A model generated the notes under the pieces. That model was not told where the DNA came from. It saw nothing but the letters and a program-made list of their open reading frames with translations, and did not search any database. Shown here piece after piece: positions 33,614 to 45,544 of a stretch of DNA of 60,925 nt (the first letter of the stretch is position 1; each line of letters begins with the position of its first letter). A program made the translations under genes and the position numbers. The stretch covers positions 1 to 60,925 of the forward strand of contig JAUCBJ010001581.1 of the NCBI GenBank assembly GCA_032718475.1. The letters run 5' to 3'. Origin of the DNA: Nemertoderma westbladi. Lineage: Eukaryota > Xenacoelomorpha > Nemertodermatida > Nemertodermatidae.

Positions 33614-34276
33614 ATGCGGAATAACAGGCCGACGAGCCATCCGGTTCACCCGCCGACTAGCCATCCGGTTCACCCGCCGACTAGGCATCCGGTTCACCCG
33701 CCAACTAGCCATCCGGTTCACCCGCCGACTAGCCATCCGGTTCACCCACCAACGAGCCATTTGGTTCAAACGCCGACGAGCAATTCGGTTTACCCATCAA
33801 CGAACCATCCAGTTTACCCGCCGACGAGCCATCAGGTTCACCCGCCGACGAACATTCCGGTTTATCAGGTGGATACCATTCCGAATAATTTATTTCCAAT
33901 ACAAGAGAATGTTAGAACATATGATCCGAGCAATTCCACAAGCGTCACCTCAGACACTATTGATAACACCGCTGGAAGTCCCCACCAGGATATCGTTACA
34001 CTTGAAAGTTTGTACGACCCGTCTGCCTCGATGGTTTCGGATATGGACGTAAACAATGACCAGGAGCCTATCGCCAATCATCCCACAGAAGTAAATCGGT
34101 TGGGTATGGTTATACAGAGGCGGCTGGGTGATGAATGGGTAGTACGTCAAAACGGTAATGAGAATACCTCCGATAACCATAGCATGACAGATAACCATGG
34201 CAATATTTCAGGTGGATCGGACAATCAACCTGCCAATACGGTTTTCACGGAAGGCCCTCCGAACGATCGGGGGTGA
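33614..34276 (+). CDS. LINE ORF1-like, with Pro/His octapeptide repeats
   Basis: The 220-residue frame opens with about ten copies of an 8-residue repeat of the type PPTSHPVH, encoded by a 24 bp minisatellite. It continues into a Ser/Thr/Asn-rich region without recognised domains. It ends at the point where the endonuclease reading begins in another frame, so it is most easily read as the upstream part of the retrotransposon. A nucleic-acid-binding function is not visible. It may equally be the 5' part of one polyprotein separated by a frameshift. Confidence 0.5.
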   Translation: MRNNRPTSHPVHPPTSHPVHPPTRHPVHPPTSHPVHPPTSHPVHPPTSHLVQTPTSNSVYPSTNHPVYPPTSHQVHPPTNIPVYQVDTIPNNLFPIQENVRTYDPSNSTSVTSDTIDNTAGSPHQDIVTLESLYDPSASMVSDMDVNNDQEPIANHPTEVNRLGMVIQRRLGDEWVVRQNGNENTSDNHSMTDNHGNISGGSDNQPANTVFTEGPPNDRG

Positions 34277-37200
34277 CTGGTGATCTGTCTATAGGTCTCC
34301 TAAATGTTGAGGGTCTTGCGACAGCACTCGAAAACCCAGACTTTATCTTGGAAGTATCCAAATATGATATTTTTATATGTGTGGAAACTTGGGAAGGTCC
34401 GAATAGTGTCAGGGACACAGAGATCAAAGGATACAAGTCGCACGAGAAGAGTAGACATTTCAAAGCGAAACGTTTTAGTCTTTAGACTTAAAATATATAT
34501 AAAAGAACATCTATTTCACTTGTTCACTAAACTTAGTAATTTAGATTATGAGGATATGCTATGGTTAAGATTTAATGGAGACAATGATGAAATTGTGATC
34601 TGTAGTGTTTATATTGCACCCGAAGGTTCAACTAGCCACCAAAGCAATACTTTACATATTTTTGATAAAATTGAGAAAGGTATAGCAAGCCTAAATGAAG
34701 CTACCACAGTACTGGTGATAGGAGACCTAAATAGTAGAACAGCTGAATCACCTGATTTTATAGTAAATGATAACAAATTTACCGGTCTAGATGATTTACT
34801 CCCCGATGATTATATATATGTCGATAGTAGCAATGTATGTAATAATACATGTAGAAGTAATTGCGATAAAAATAGTAATGCTTTTGGAAAAAGGCTATTA
34901 TCGTTATGCAAATCGACAAGGATACGAATTTTTAATGGTCGCACTGGGGACGATTGTGGTATAGGAAATTTTACATTTAATAGCTCGGTTAATAATGGTA
35001 GGTCTACAATTGATTATTTTGTGGGTAGCGAGAAACTACTGGAAATTTGCACTATTTTTCAGGTAGCTGCCCCCAATATTTTTTCACATCAGTGCTTGGT
35101 TTCCGCAAACCTGCGTTTTTATTTGGTGCATACTTTTACCGATCCGCCATTACCACTGATACAAAATACGGTAGATACAGAAGGTATATTTCCCAGTTCA
35201 AAACCATTTATATGGAGAGCGCATCACGCGCAGAGTTTTAAAAGCGCACTACAAAGTGACCCAGTATAAACAAAGTTAGATGACGTCATCTATTGTATCG
35301 TTGGTAAAGGTGAACCTACCAAACATTGTGTTGATAAGTCAATAGGAAAATTGAATTCCATTGTAAACAATGTAGCCAGCCACTTTTTCACTAAGGATAA
35401 ACTGAGAACTTCCAACCCACAATTTGGTGCCCCTTGTTTTGATAAGTGCCGAAATGTAGCCAAAGAATTATTTAAATGTGCATTAAAAGAGTGGCATAGC
35501 AGAGTAACTCCAGAGAACCAGAATAATTGATCTAAAAGACGTTCAGATTACCGGCATTGCGGCGTATCCTTAGGAAAGCACGTTATTAATATAAATCCGA
35601 TCAATCGACCCGATTATTATGCTACCAAAACAATGACACAAAAAAAATTGGAAATTGCTTAAAAGGAGCTACAATGGTAACGCCACCGAAATATGCGAAA
35701 AAAATATTAATATAGTGCAGTTCGAGAAGCATTTTAAGGATACGGGAGTAGGTGCCAATACCACAATAAACAGAGAATTTAGTAAATACGTATTTGAAAA
35801 TTATTTAAGTCAACCATTTGTAATAACTGAAGTAGACGCAGCAATCTTGAAACTGAAACGTGGAAAAACATCAAGTTGTGATTTGCTGATTAATGAATTT
35901 CAGATAGAAGGGTCAGAGGTTCTAACCCCTGTCATTACCACCATTTTTAACGGTGCATTATACCTAGGCTACTTCCCTGAAACATGGACACAGGGAGTAA
36001 TAACCCCTCTGTATAAAAAGAAAGGAAGCAAAAGTGACCCTACTAACTTTAGGGGCATCACTTTGTTAAGTGTATTAGGAAAGTTATTTTCATCTCTGCT
36101 GAACAATAAGCTACAGTGGTAGTCTGAGTGCTTCAGAGCCATTATCGAGGCCCAAGCCGGTTTTATAACGGGCTACTCGACAACAGATCATGTATTTACA
36201 CTTAGTACACTCATCGATCATTATTTAACAGACAAATTCGAAATTCTACTGTGCATTTATAGATTTTAGAAAAGCGTTTGACTGTATTGAAAGAGAGGGT
36301 CTTAGGGTTAAATTAATTTCTTTAGGTTTTGGTGGCAAATTATTTTCTTTAATTAAAAGTATGTACAGTATGCTTCTGCTAAATCATGCGTACGTTTTGG
36401 TGGTGTAATGTCAGATGATTTTTTATGCCTTATAGGTGTTCGTCAATGAGACTGCCTCCCTCCTTTATTATTTCAATTATTTATCAACGACCTTGAGGCT
36501 GAAATAGTTTGCTCTGGCATTGATTGTATTCAAATTGGTACTTTGAAATTATTTTTGCTATTGTACGCCGATGACGTTATCCTGGTTGCAGATACTGTAC
36601 ATAATCTGCAGATTTCATTGGATGTTCTAGAAAATTACTGTAAATACTGGTTACTGTCGGTTAATCTAGATAAAAGTAATATAGTAATATTTCGAAAAGG
36701 TGGTCGAGTAAGAAGTGGACATATAAGGGAAATAATATGACCATCGTAAATTCTTACACATATTTGGGTATAGATTTCAGTTTCACGGGAAAATTTAATA
36801 CTGCGCAGAAAAGCCTTGCAAATAAAGGGGAGAAAGTGTATTTCTCACTGATGCGGTACTTGACGTTTTTTCCTAACGTAGATTTTTCTTTAGCAAATTA
36901 CCTATTCTGTTGCCCAGTCAAGCCAATTTTAACTTATGGTTGTGCTGTATGGGATTTTAATTCCAGTCCCGATGTTGAACGAGTTCATTTAAAATTTTTG
37001 AAAAACTTTCTAAGGTGTCAAACCGTCGACATACCCCGGGAGCGTAGACTCTGCCGTCTCTGTAACAAAAATGAAGTGGAAGATGAGTATCATTTCCTAC
37101 TGGTTTGTAACCGTCTTAAAGAAATAAGGAGAACATATTTAGGGGTTTATTTTTCGTTTAATCCTGGAGTAAACAAATTACACTAACTTGTTACAACCAA

Positions 37201-37280
37201 ATCACAGGTGAAATTACTGAACTTAGGAAAATTTATTCTGTACGCAAATAAATTAAGAGAAGAGGCAATAGGAATTTGAT
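34277..37280 (+). pseudogene. Non-LTR retrotransposon endonuclease/reverse transcriptase, broken
   Basis: An apurinic-type endonuclease starts with LSIGLLNVEGL and IFICVETWEG. After a shift near 34470 it continues with YIKEHL, VICSVYIAPEGS, VIGDLNSRT and STIDYFVGS. The reverse transcriptase follows in pieces: FPETWTQGVITPLYKKKGSKSDP...NFRGITLLSV (35655-36122), KAFDCIEREGLR near 36270, GVRQ-stop-DCLPPLLFQLFINDL near 36440-36490, and the catalytic YADD at about 36564. The C-terminal part contains a Cys/His segment CRLCNKNEVEDEYHFLLVC and ends NLGKFILYANKLRE near 37265. At least five frameshifts or stops make it inactive. Order EN-RT-CCHC-like is typical of CR1/jockey-group elements; the clade is not resolved. 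Confidence 0.88.
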
Positions 37281-37847
37281 CTATTTAATACACACAACAA
37301 TTCAATGCGGGTCGTGTAATTTATTTATTGCTATATAGTACTGTACATTACATTAAATTACAGTACATTCACTCTCGTTTTCATGTATATTGTTTAATCG
37401 CCGTTTTATGGATCAACTGAAATGGTGCAAATACAATATACTATGTTGTTTGTATTTAAGAGTCTGGCTGGCTGCATTGCAAAGTTGGGTTGTCTAATCC
37501 TGCTTGGCAATCCAAATAAATCCCTTCTCTACTAATATGATTAGATTTGATTTTAAATTTAAAAAAGCCGCGCAAAACTAATTTTAATTCCAAATAAAAT
37601 CATATTTCACTGAGAAATTCGGCCCCTTGAAACACATTCAAGTGTTTTCAAAAAAATATTTCGACCGAAAGAAAAAAATTTTACCGCCAAAAAACTGTAA
37701 TTAATTTTTGGAATCTCAATATATTTTATAATTTTGGCTCCTGCGGCGGCCTCATAAACGCCGAAATAATAACTACTGTACAATCAGTCAGTGTAAAGTA
37801 GTTAATGAATCGTCATAAATCGCGTATAAATTACAGGTAGTGAGTGA
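37281..37847. other. AT-rich, no gene seen
   Basis: The LINE 3' end and target duplication could not be placed here. Nothing else is supported. Confidence 0.4.
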
Positions 37848-38058
37848 GTGGCGCACAATGACCGCACCGCAAGTGAAAATAGTGATCTTCAGGGCAAATT
37901 GACCGCAAGTGAAATAATGTATAGTTTATTATTTTGGTTAGAAAATACCGCTACTGTAACCTGCTCCTTTACCATAATGTTTTAAATTAAATTAAACTAA
38001 TTTTTCAAACCATCAACTAAAATTTTTTAGTGTTTGCAGTCATTTTGCGCCATTGACT
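37848..38058 (+). mobile_element. ~210 bp MITE, copy 1
   Basis: The ends ggcgcacaatgaccgca and, inverted, ggcgcaaaatgactgca form short terminal inverted repeats. The interior includes gaaaatagtgatcttcag and attttggttagaaaatac. The same element lies in the opposite orientation at 39362-39573 and as a fragment near 27415. Confidence 0.75.
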
Positions 38059-38928
38059 CAGAAATCAACACGGTATACAGTAGATTTAATTTCTTTAATT
38101 TAAATGTTAATTTTAAGTTAATTATTGGCGATATTACAAATAATCCTAAATCCTGCCTGCTAATAGCTACGCAGCTTTTACAGTTTTTGGGGTGTAAAGT
38201 ACTACAGTACGTTTACGTTAGGCCTGCCGTACAGCATTACTCAGTTACGGCACCAGTACTGCAGTTTAGGCCTGTACAGCTGTAGGCCTACATTACAGCA
38301 TTGTTTGATAGTACATTGGTACCAAGGCCTACTAGAACACAGGCCGTGCAGCCGACTTTTTTATACAGTGCACTGTTACAGTGTAAAGGAATATACATTA
38401 CTCATAATGGCCATTCATTCACACCCACCTAATCCACCCTAATCTAATTTTGCTTTTTGAGATAATCAATCGATGGTGGAGAATCTGTTTCTGGCAGTAA
38501 TTTTTTGATCCAAAAATGATATCTACTCTACTCAATAAGGCCAACTATACATACTGTAGGGCAATAACAAAGTACATAGTTCTGTAGTTTGGTGGGGGCA
38601 TTGATTTGTTGTGTTAATTACGTCGTTTAAAGGGAAAATACATTGTGAGGGCTTATAATTCAGTAATTTACCGTAGGCCTATATAGTTTAAGGGGGGTTC
38701 ACTAATTCTAGTAGGCCTTTACTTATTATTATTATTTATTAATATCACTGTATCACTCTATGTATTTATAAAAAATTAAATTAAAAGTACAAGACTGCAT
38801 GAGGAGAGAAAACAACCAGGTTATTAAAATTAAACACTTATGGTTGCCCGAGCAGGCTCTAAAATTACACAAAAATACAGAAATATATTCTACAAAATAA
38901 AATTAACGCAATAGTCATAGGCCCGGTT
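38059..38928. other. Intergenic, several TAGGCCTA octamers
   Basis: No gene is recognised. TAGGCCTA occurs at about 38284 and 38676 with near matches between. An open frame at 38034-38285 is unsupported. Confidence 0.4.
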
Positions 38929-39886
38929 TCTCAAACTAAGTGCCCACTTATCCTAAAATGGCCACTTAAAAATTTTAAATGCCCACTTTGTTAAATGGCC
39001 ACTTAGTTTAAGTTAAGTGTTGTTTTTCATAAAACGATAACTACTGTAGCACTTAACTAAGTGGCCACTTTAATAATTTAAGTTAAAGTTTATCCTAAAC
39101 TGAAAGTTTAATTCAATAGTTACCGGATCGGTAGCTAACAGTTCAATCAGTTAAATATGTTCATATGTGAATGGAAGATCAATTTAATTTATTTTTATTA
39201 CGTCTTAGCAAAGGGTGAGAACGAAACAAAGACCTAAGACTTTAAAATAATATTAAATAATTTAAATAATAATCATTAAATAATTTTAGCAAGCTAGACC
39301 AAGAATAATAGTAGAACTCTATATAAAATTCAGTATCGTTATATACTTGTACCGGGTAGGAGTCAATGGCACAAATTGACCGCAAACACAAAATACATTT
39401 TAGTGAGTTTGAAAATTAATTTAATTTAATTAAAAACATTAAGGGAAAGGAGCAGGTTACAGTGACACGGTGTTTTCTAACCAAAACAAAACAATACACT
39501 ATACATTATTTTATTTGCGGTCAATTTGCGCTGAAGATCACTATTTTCACTTGCGATCAATGTGCGCCACGATCTGACTTGTAGAGGATTGAGTTTGATG
39601 TTGTTTACTCTCGATTTTCGTTAATGCCTATTTATAACAAATGGAACAAAAGCCATAACATTAAAGGCACAAAGCAAACACTGCATTTTTTTTATTTATT
39701 TAAGTCTTAAGTGGCATGATGATAAGGTACCTCCCAGGGTTACTTAAGTTCTCCCTTAAATGTGAAACTTTAAATGGTCCTTTAACTTTTGAGAAACTGC
39801 AAATAAATTTAAAGGGGCACTTAGAAACAAAACACTTAGTTTAAGTGCCCAATTTAAGTTAAGTGAGTTTTGAGAAACCGGGCCTT
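38929..39886. mobile_element. Terminal-inverted-repeat element with nested MITE
   Basis: The left end aggcccggtttctcaaa and the right end tttgagaaaccgggcct are inverted copies. Both ends continue with aagtgccc/gggcactt-rich subterminal repeats (cactta, tttaagttaagt). The length is about 958 bp, with no transposase, so the element is non-autonomous. The target duplication is ambiguous. The MITE of 39362-39573 is inserted inside it. Confidence 0.75.
39362..39573 (-). mobile_element. ~210 bp MITE, copy 2 (inverted, nested)
   Basis: This is the reverse complement of 37848-38058: gagtcaatggcacaaattga at one end and gatcaatgtgcgccac at the other, with ggagcaggttacagtg and aagatcactattttcac inside. 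It lies within the 38929-39886 element, so it inserted later. Confidence 0.75.
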
Positions 39887-40341
39887 AGTCTACGAATTTC
39901 TGAAAATTGATAAAAATTTGGTGCAATGAATAAAAATATCATATTTACATAAAAATTTAAAATAAAAAAGCATAAAACAGTAAAACGGTGCAGTAGAATA
40001 GACCGACAGACCGAAGCGGTGCTGAAAATATAAAATAAAATAAATACAAGGGTACAGTAAACAGTAGGCTATGTCAGTATGTGCAATACTGCAATAAAAT
40101 ATTCACAATAAAAATTGATTGTTATGATTCACAATAATAACTGTATACTTATGTATGAGTATACTTCTAGTACAGTAGTACTTTAGTGTAGTAGCCCTTG
40201 ACTGGTACCTACAGTCTTTAATCTATTGTAAATTCAATCAGTGATCGGTACGGTAGCTATATCATATCATTAACTCTCGCAACTCTAAAACTGCTGAACT
40301 ACAAGATCAGAAGATAGCTGGATGTGGATAGGGCTGTAGGG
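39887..40341. other. 5' flank of the UQCR11-like gene
   Basis: AT-rich. No exon or repeat is recognised apart from tacagtagtacttt-like simple sequence. Confidence 0.4.
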
Positions 40342-40626
40342 ATGGACACCCGGGGAGACTTAACTAAAGCATGGGATCGGTACGTTTGCAGAAACCACCC
40401 TCGTGGGATCGCGTTAACCCAGAACCCCTACATATGGACGTCGCCGCACTTCCGAAGTAAATGGTTCCACGGTTCGATGACGCCGACATTCGCCGCCTGG
40501 GGTGCGGTGTTCGCTATCGGATTCTGTTACTTCACGGGATGGCGAAAAGTTCTTGAGAAAGTTCCCGTGTGGCGGAACAAATATATTGAGTACGATAAGG
40601 AAGTAAACCAAGGAAAATCGATGTAA
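40342..40626 (+). CDS. UQCR11-like small mitochondrial membrane protein
   Basis: This is a 94-residue single-exon frame, GC-rich against its flanks. The second half resembles cytochrome bc1 complex subunit 10 (UQCR11, 6.4 kDa): FRSKWFHGSMTPTFAAWGAV, then a single membrane helix (about residues 50-66), then TGWRKVLEKVPVWRNKY. These align with the family pattern of a WGAV-type helix start and a (T)xWRxxLxxVP...K(Y/F) end after the helix. The first 36 residues (WDRYVCRNHPRG, TQNPYIW) have no counterpart in the roughly 56-residue vertebrate protein and may be a mitochondrial presequence or lineage extension. The ATG at 40342 is used; the frame is open six codons earlier but without an ATG. I first considered NDUFB4 because of the NHPRG...NP pattern. 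The match is short, so the family is probable rather than certain. Confidence 0.6.
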   Translation: MDTRGDLTKAWDRYVCRNHPRGIALTQNPYIWTSPHFRSKWFHGSMTPTFAAWGAVFAIGFCYFTGWRKVLEKVPVWRNKYIEYDKEVNQGKSM

Positions 40627-41511
40627 CTGCTTTGTCAGTTTGTAGTTTGTTGCTCTTAGTTACCCATACATAGACAATATTAATAAGTCAATTTTAAACT
40701 GATTCGGTTTCTTACCCGGTAAGTTTTTCTAGTTTAGAACATATACGGCATAGCAATTAGGACAGGGACAGTAGGACGGAATATATATTTTTTGTAACTT
40801 TATCCCACTTTCTGACTTTATATGTTTTTATTGCAGTTAGGGTAGACCTGATAAAGCTGTATTTATAGAATTGTCAAATGCAGCGACTCTGATACGGTAT
40901 ATGATAGCCTCCTATCACATCATCATATCTCCCTAAAATCGAAGCGAACTTAAAGATCTTATTAGGCCTACCGGTTCATTTACAGATTTATGAACCATTA
41001 TTACCATAGTCGTATATATCCAACTTTAGTTTGCCTGGCTCGTGTAAAATGAAACTCGTAAGATGTTTACAGAGGGATAAATGTTCGCTTAGTTAGGATC
41101 TAGGCTCGGGTTCGCATACTTAGAGAACTTCGCTATGGATCGAAGTTCCTATACGTTATTTTTACCGGTATATTTATTAGATTATAGTCCACGCTCTGGA
41201 ATTATTGTAAATATGAGTCGTTTAATTATATTAAAATAAATAGTAACAGAATTTCAACAAATCGTTTATCCATAGAATGTTTGTAAATTATATAATCACT
41301 AATCAGACTAGGGATGTACTAGAATTCCGACACTTTTTGACTGATTCCGGTTCCGGCCGGATATCATCATATTCTTTCTTATATCATATTATTTTATACG
41401 TTCTATAAAGTTTTCAGATTCGGAATCTGCAGATGACGGTGGTTCTAAATGATCTAATGATATTCCAAATACAAACAATAAAGCCGATTCCCAATATATA
41501 TGGAGATATTG
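40627..41511. other. 3' flank of UQCR11-like gene
   Basis: AATAAA occurs at 41235-41240 and 41477-41482. A fragment tagggatgtactagaattcc near 41309 resembles the terminus of the hAT-like family. There is no gene. Confidence 0.45.
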
Positions 41512-41519
41512 CTAAATAG

Positions 41520-44140
41520 TAGGGATGTGCCGAATTGACTATTTTCAAACCGGCCATGCCGGAGCCGGATTTGTAAAAAAAATCCGGCCGGAATTCCGGC
41601 CAAGCCGGATTTTTTTATATATCACCACTTTTTTCCTTGAATCAGCTATATGGTACCTTTATGCATGAACAGAACTGGAGGGAGGGAAGGTACCACGTAA
41701 TTTGGTCCTTAGGGCGTTAGGTCCTGCATTGATAGATCACGTACTGGATCATTATCAGCAAGGTCATGAAGGACTTTGACTTTAATAAGAATTCAGAAGT
41801 AGATAAGTAAGTATAAGTCAATATCCAAACTAAACGGGACGAGAAGAGCGTTTTGCGTTGGTGGGCTGCAAATAAGGAATCATATCCTAATTTACAAATA
41901 CTTGTACATGTGGGGCGAGCCACGAAGTTGGCGGAGCCTTAGCGAATTGACACTGTTAGGGGGTGGGTCAATTTATGCAAATAGTTGTCGTCGTCGTCGT
42001 CGTTGTCGTCGTCGTCGTTGTCGTCGTCGTTACGATTTTGACATGCTAATAACTTTGTCGGATTTAAAGCTGCCAAGTTGAAAATTTGTAGGTATCAATA
42101 TGAGCTAAAGTTGAGATTTTTGAGAGACTTTCAGACACCATCAGTGCAATGGTCTCCCGCTAGAGGGCCACATGTCTAAACATTAAATGCCCTCCCATTT
42201 CTTTGCTTTTAATCCGTTTAAGCTGAAACTTGGCAGATATGTATTTGACCATTAGCTGTGACTATCAAAGGAGGCGAATCCATCTGCAGTTCTCCAGTCT
42301 GCCGCTAGAGGGCCAAAGGTCTGAAAGTGAAATCGTTGTCGTCGTTACGATTTTGACATGCTAATAACTTTGTCGAATTTAAAGCTGCCAAGTTGAAAAT
42401 TTGTAGGTATCAATATGAGCAAAAGTTGAGATTTTTGAGAGACTTTCAGACACCATCAGTGCAATGGTCTCCCGCTAGAGGGCCACATGTCTAAACATTA
42501 AATGCCCTCCCATTTCTTTGCTTTTAATCCGTTTAAGCTGAAACTTGGCAGATATGTATTAGACCATTAGCTGTGACTTTCAAAGGAGGCGAATCCATCT
42601 GCAGTTCTCCAGTCTGCCGCTAGAGGGCCAAAGGTCTGAAAGTGAAATCGTTGTCGTCGTTACGATTTTGACATGCTAATAACTTTGTCGGATTTAAAGC
42701 TGCCAAGTTGAAAATTTGTAGGTATCAATATGAGCTAAAGTTGAGATTTTTGAGAGACTTTCAGACACCATCAGTGCAATGGTCTCCCGCTAGAGGGCCA
42801 CATGTCTAAACATTAAATGCCCTCCCATTTCTTTGCTTTTAATCCGTTTAAGCTGAAACTTGGCAGATATGTATTAGACCATTAGCTGTGACTTTCAAAG
42901 GAGGCGAATCCATCTGCAGTTCTCCAGTCTGCCGCTAGAGGGCCAAATGTCTGAAAGTGAAATCGTTGTCGTCGTTATGATATTGACATGCTTATAACTT
43001 TGTCGAATTTAAAGCTGCCAAGTTGAAAATTTGTAGGCATCAATATGATCAAAAGTTGAGACGTTTGAGAGACTTTCAGACACCATCAGAGCAATAGTCT
43101 CCTGCTAGAGGGCCACATGTCTAAACGTTAAATGTCCTCCCATTTCTTTGCTTTTAATCCATTTATGCTGAAATTTGGCAGATATGTAATAGACCATAGG
43201 CTGTGGCTTTGTAGGGAAACTAATCCTTCCTTCTTCAGTTACCCAGTCTCCCGCTAGAGGGTTAACGTTTTCCGGGAAAATCTTCTCCTATGTTTTTATA
43301 ATCCTTTCGAGTTGATACTTAGCATTAACTCATTTCACGTGCTGCGCGAAGGCCCCACTTCGTGTATGTATGTATATTTAATATCTCCAGCATCTTCAAT
43401 TTATTCCGAGCGAATATTTGTAGAGGCTGCGAGGCTGGTAATGTATTTGATGATAATCGCTCTCGTCTACTTTCGGATGGTGGAGAGAAACTAATATTTT
43501 TGTGCCATAACCTACGCCGATTTGATATAATGGATTGATTTGATAAATAAAGTGCAAATTGAAAAATATAACGAAGTAACAATTAATAGCTGTAGTTTTT
43601 TTATACTCTCTGAGTTAAATTGGATTTACTAGAGTTTCTAAATTACCTGTCGAATATATAAATCTGGTCATTCACGGTGGTAAGCTTAATTTCAATTTAT
43701 AACAAACCTAGCTAGCTAGACCAAACATCAACACTTGCGTGCGCGCTGGGACTATATAATAATTATTGACTAGTTATAATTAGTATATGGGTATGCATGT
43801 ACTACAGTATTTATTAAATATTAACGTTTGTTAGTGAGGCTGAGCCCAACCAAATACAAATATTATTGGTAAAAACTAGTCAGTCAGCTCAGCATGTAGA
43901 TAGTCATAAAATTATAGCTCTGCTTTAGACTTTATGATATTCATAATATGAATGAATATGATACAAACTATGAAAATAATTGTATTGTATTCCATTGTAT
44001 TGGCTTATGTTTAAATTTGTTTGAATTTAAAAGAAAATTTGTTTTGATGTTATTTTCGAAAATTTACGAAATTGAAATCCGGTCGGAGCCGGAACCGGAT
44101 TTTTTTCTCAAAATCCGGCCGGATATCCGGCACACCCCTA
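41520..44140. mobile_element. hAT-like non-autonomous transposon
   Basis: The left terminus tagggatgtgccgaattgac and, read inward from the right, taggggtgtgccggatatcc are inverted copies. Both are followed by (aat)ccggccgg-rich subterminal sequence. An exact 8 bp duplication CTAAATAG flanks the element (41512-41519 and 44141-44148). TSD length and the TAGGG(A/G)TGTGCCG terminus are those of the hAT superfamily. No transposase frame is present in 2.6 kb. The interior contains a 1.4 kb member of the CGCTAGAGGG repeat family (41911-43373). Confidence 0.88.
41911..43373 (+). repeat. CGCTAGAGGG family, copy inside the hAT-like element
   Basis: It starts tggggcgagccacgaagttg, has a (GTC)n tract at about 41986-42040, and then four tandem units of about 313 bp starting near 42023, 42337, 42649 and 42965. 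Each unit holds acatgctaataactttgtcg, a gtctcccgctagaggg block and a gtctgccgctagaggg block. It ends with ctgcgcgaaggccccacttc. The reverse-oriented partner is at 44277-45544. No coding frame is found. Confidence 0.88.
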
Positions 44141-44276
44141 CTAAATAGGCATTTTTAACGGCTTGTTGTATCGAAATACTTTTAAAATTGAAAGATTCGT
44201 CTCTGCCAGCAGTAAGAAACCAAAACTTTTGTCGAAACTATCATCATCATACCAAATTTCGTCACATACGAATACA

Positions 44277-45408
44277 CGAAGTGGGGCCTTCGCGCAGCAC
44301 GTGAAATGAGTTAATGCTAAGTATCAACTCGAAAGGATTATAAAAACATAGGAGAAGATTTTCCCGGAAAACGTTAACCCTCTAGCGGGAGACTGGGTAA
44401 CTGAAGAAGGAAGGATTAGTTTCCCTACAAAGCCACAGCCTATGGTCTATTACATATCTACCAAGTTTCCGATTGACGGATCATAAATAACGAAATGTTG
44501 GAAGGTTTTCACTTTCATACATTTAGCCCTCTAGCGGCATATTAAAGAACTACGGATCGATCACCTTCCTCACAAAGACGAGGCATGTGGTCTAGTACAT
44601 ACCGGTACTGTATATTCCAAAATTCAGCTTAAATAGATTAAGATCAAGGAATTCGCGAAGGTTATCACTTTCCTACATTTCGCCCTCTAGCGGCAGACTC
44701 GAAAACTCCGGACCGATTACTGTCCACACAAAGACTTAGGATGTCTTCTAGTACATATATGACAAGTTTCAGCGTAATCAGATCATAAACAACTAAATGG
44801 AAGAATAATTTCACATTCGGGACATTTCGCCCTCTAGCGGCAGACTGGAGAACTGCAGACAGATTAGCCTCCTTTGAAATTTACAGCTAATGGTCTAGTA
44901 CATACTTCCCAAGTTTCAGCTTAAACGGATTAAAAGCAAAGAAATGGGTGGCCATTTAATGTTTAGACATGTGGCCCTCTACCGGCAGACTGGAAAACTT
45001 CGGACCGATTACAATCCACACAAAGACTCAGGATGTCATCTAGTACATATATGACAAGTTTCAGCGTAATCAGATCATAAACAACTAAATGGAAGAATAA
45101 TTTCACATTCGGGACATTTCGCCCTCTAGCGGCAGACTGGAGAACTGCAGACAGATTAGCCTCCTTTGAAATTTACAGCTAATGGTCTAGTACATACTTC
45201 CCAAGTTTCAGCTTAAACGGATTAAAAGCAAAGAAATGGGTGGCCATTTAATGTTTAGACATGTGGCCCTCTAGCGGGAGACCATTGCACTGATGGTGTC
45301 TGAAAGTCTCTCAAAAATCTCAACTTTTGCTCATATTGATACCTACAAATTTTCAACTTGGCAGCTTTAAATCCGACAAAGTTATTAGCATGTCAAAATC
45401 GTAACGAC

Positions 45409-45440
<32 letters not shown>

Positions 45441-45544
45441 CGACAACGACGACGACGACGACGACGACAACTATTTGCATAAATTGACCCACCCCCTAAC
45501 AGTGTCAATTCGCTAAGGCTCCGCCAACTTCGTGGCTCGCCCCA
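44277..45544 (-). repeat. CGCTAGAGGG family, inverted copy
   Basis: This is the reverse complement of 41911-43373 at both its outer end (gccgagcc-type: gcggagccttagcgaattga with the GTC tract) and its inner end (cacgaagtggggccttcgcg). The interior differs in unit number and has two units of about 294 bp (near 44818 and 45112). With the first copy it forms a 3.6 kb foldback-like structure with a 0.9 kb spacer. Confidence 0.85.

Noticed and set aside
40342-40626. Assignment to NDUFB4
   Set aside because: The NHPRG...NP pattern is suggestive, but the helix and C-terminal WRKVLEKVP...KY pattern fits UQCR11 better and the length suits it more.
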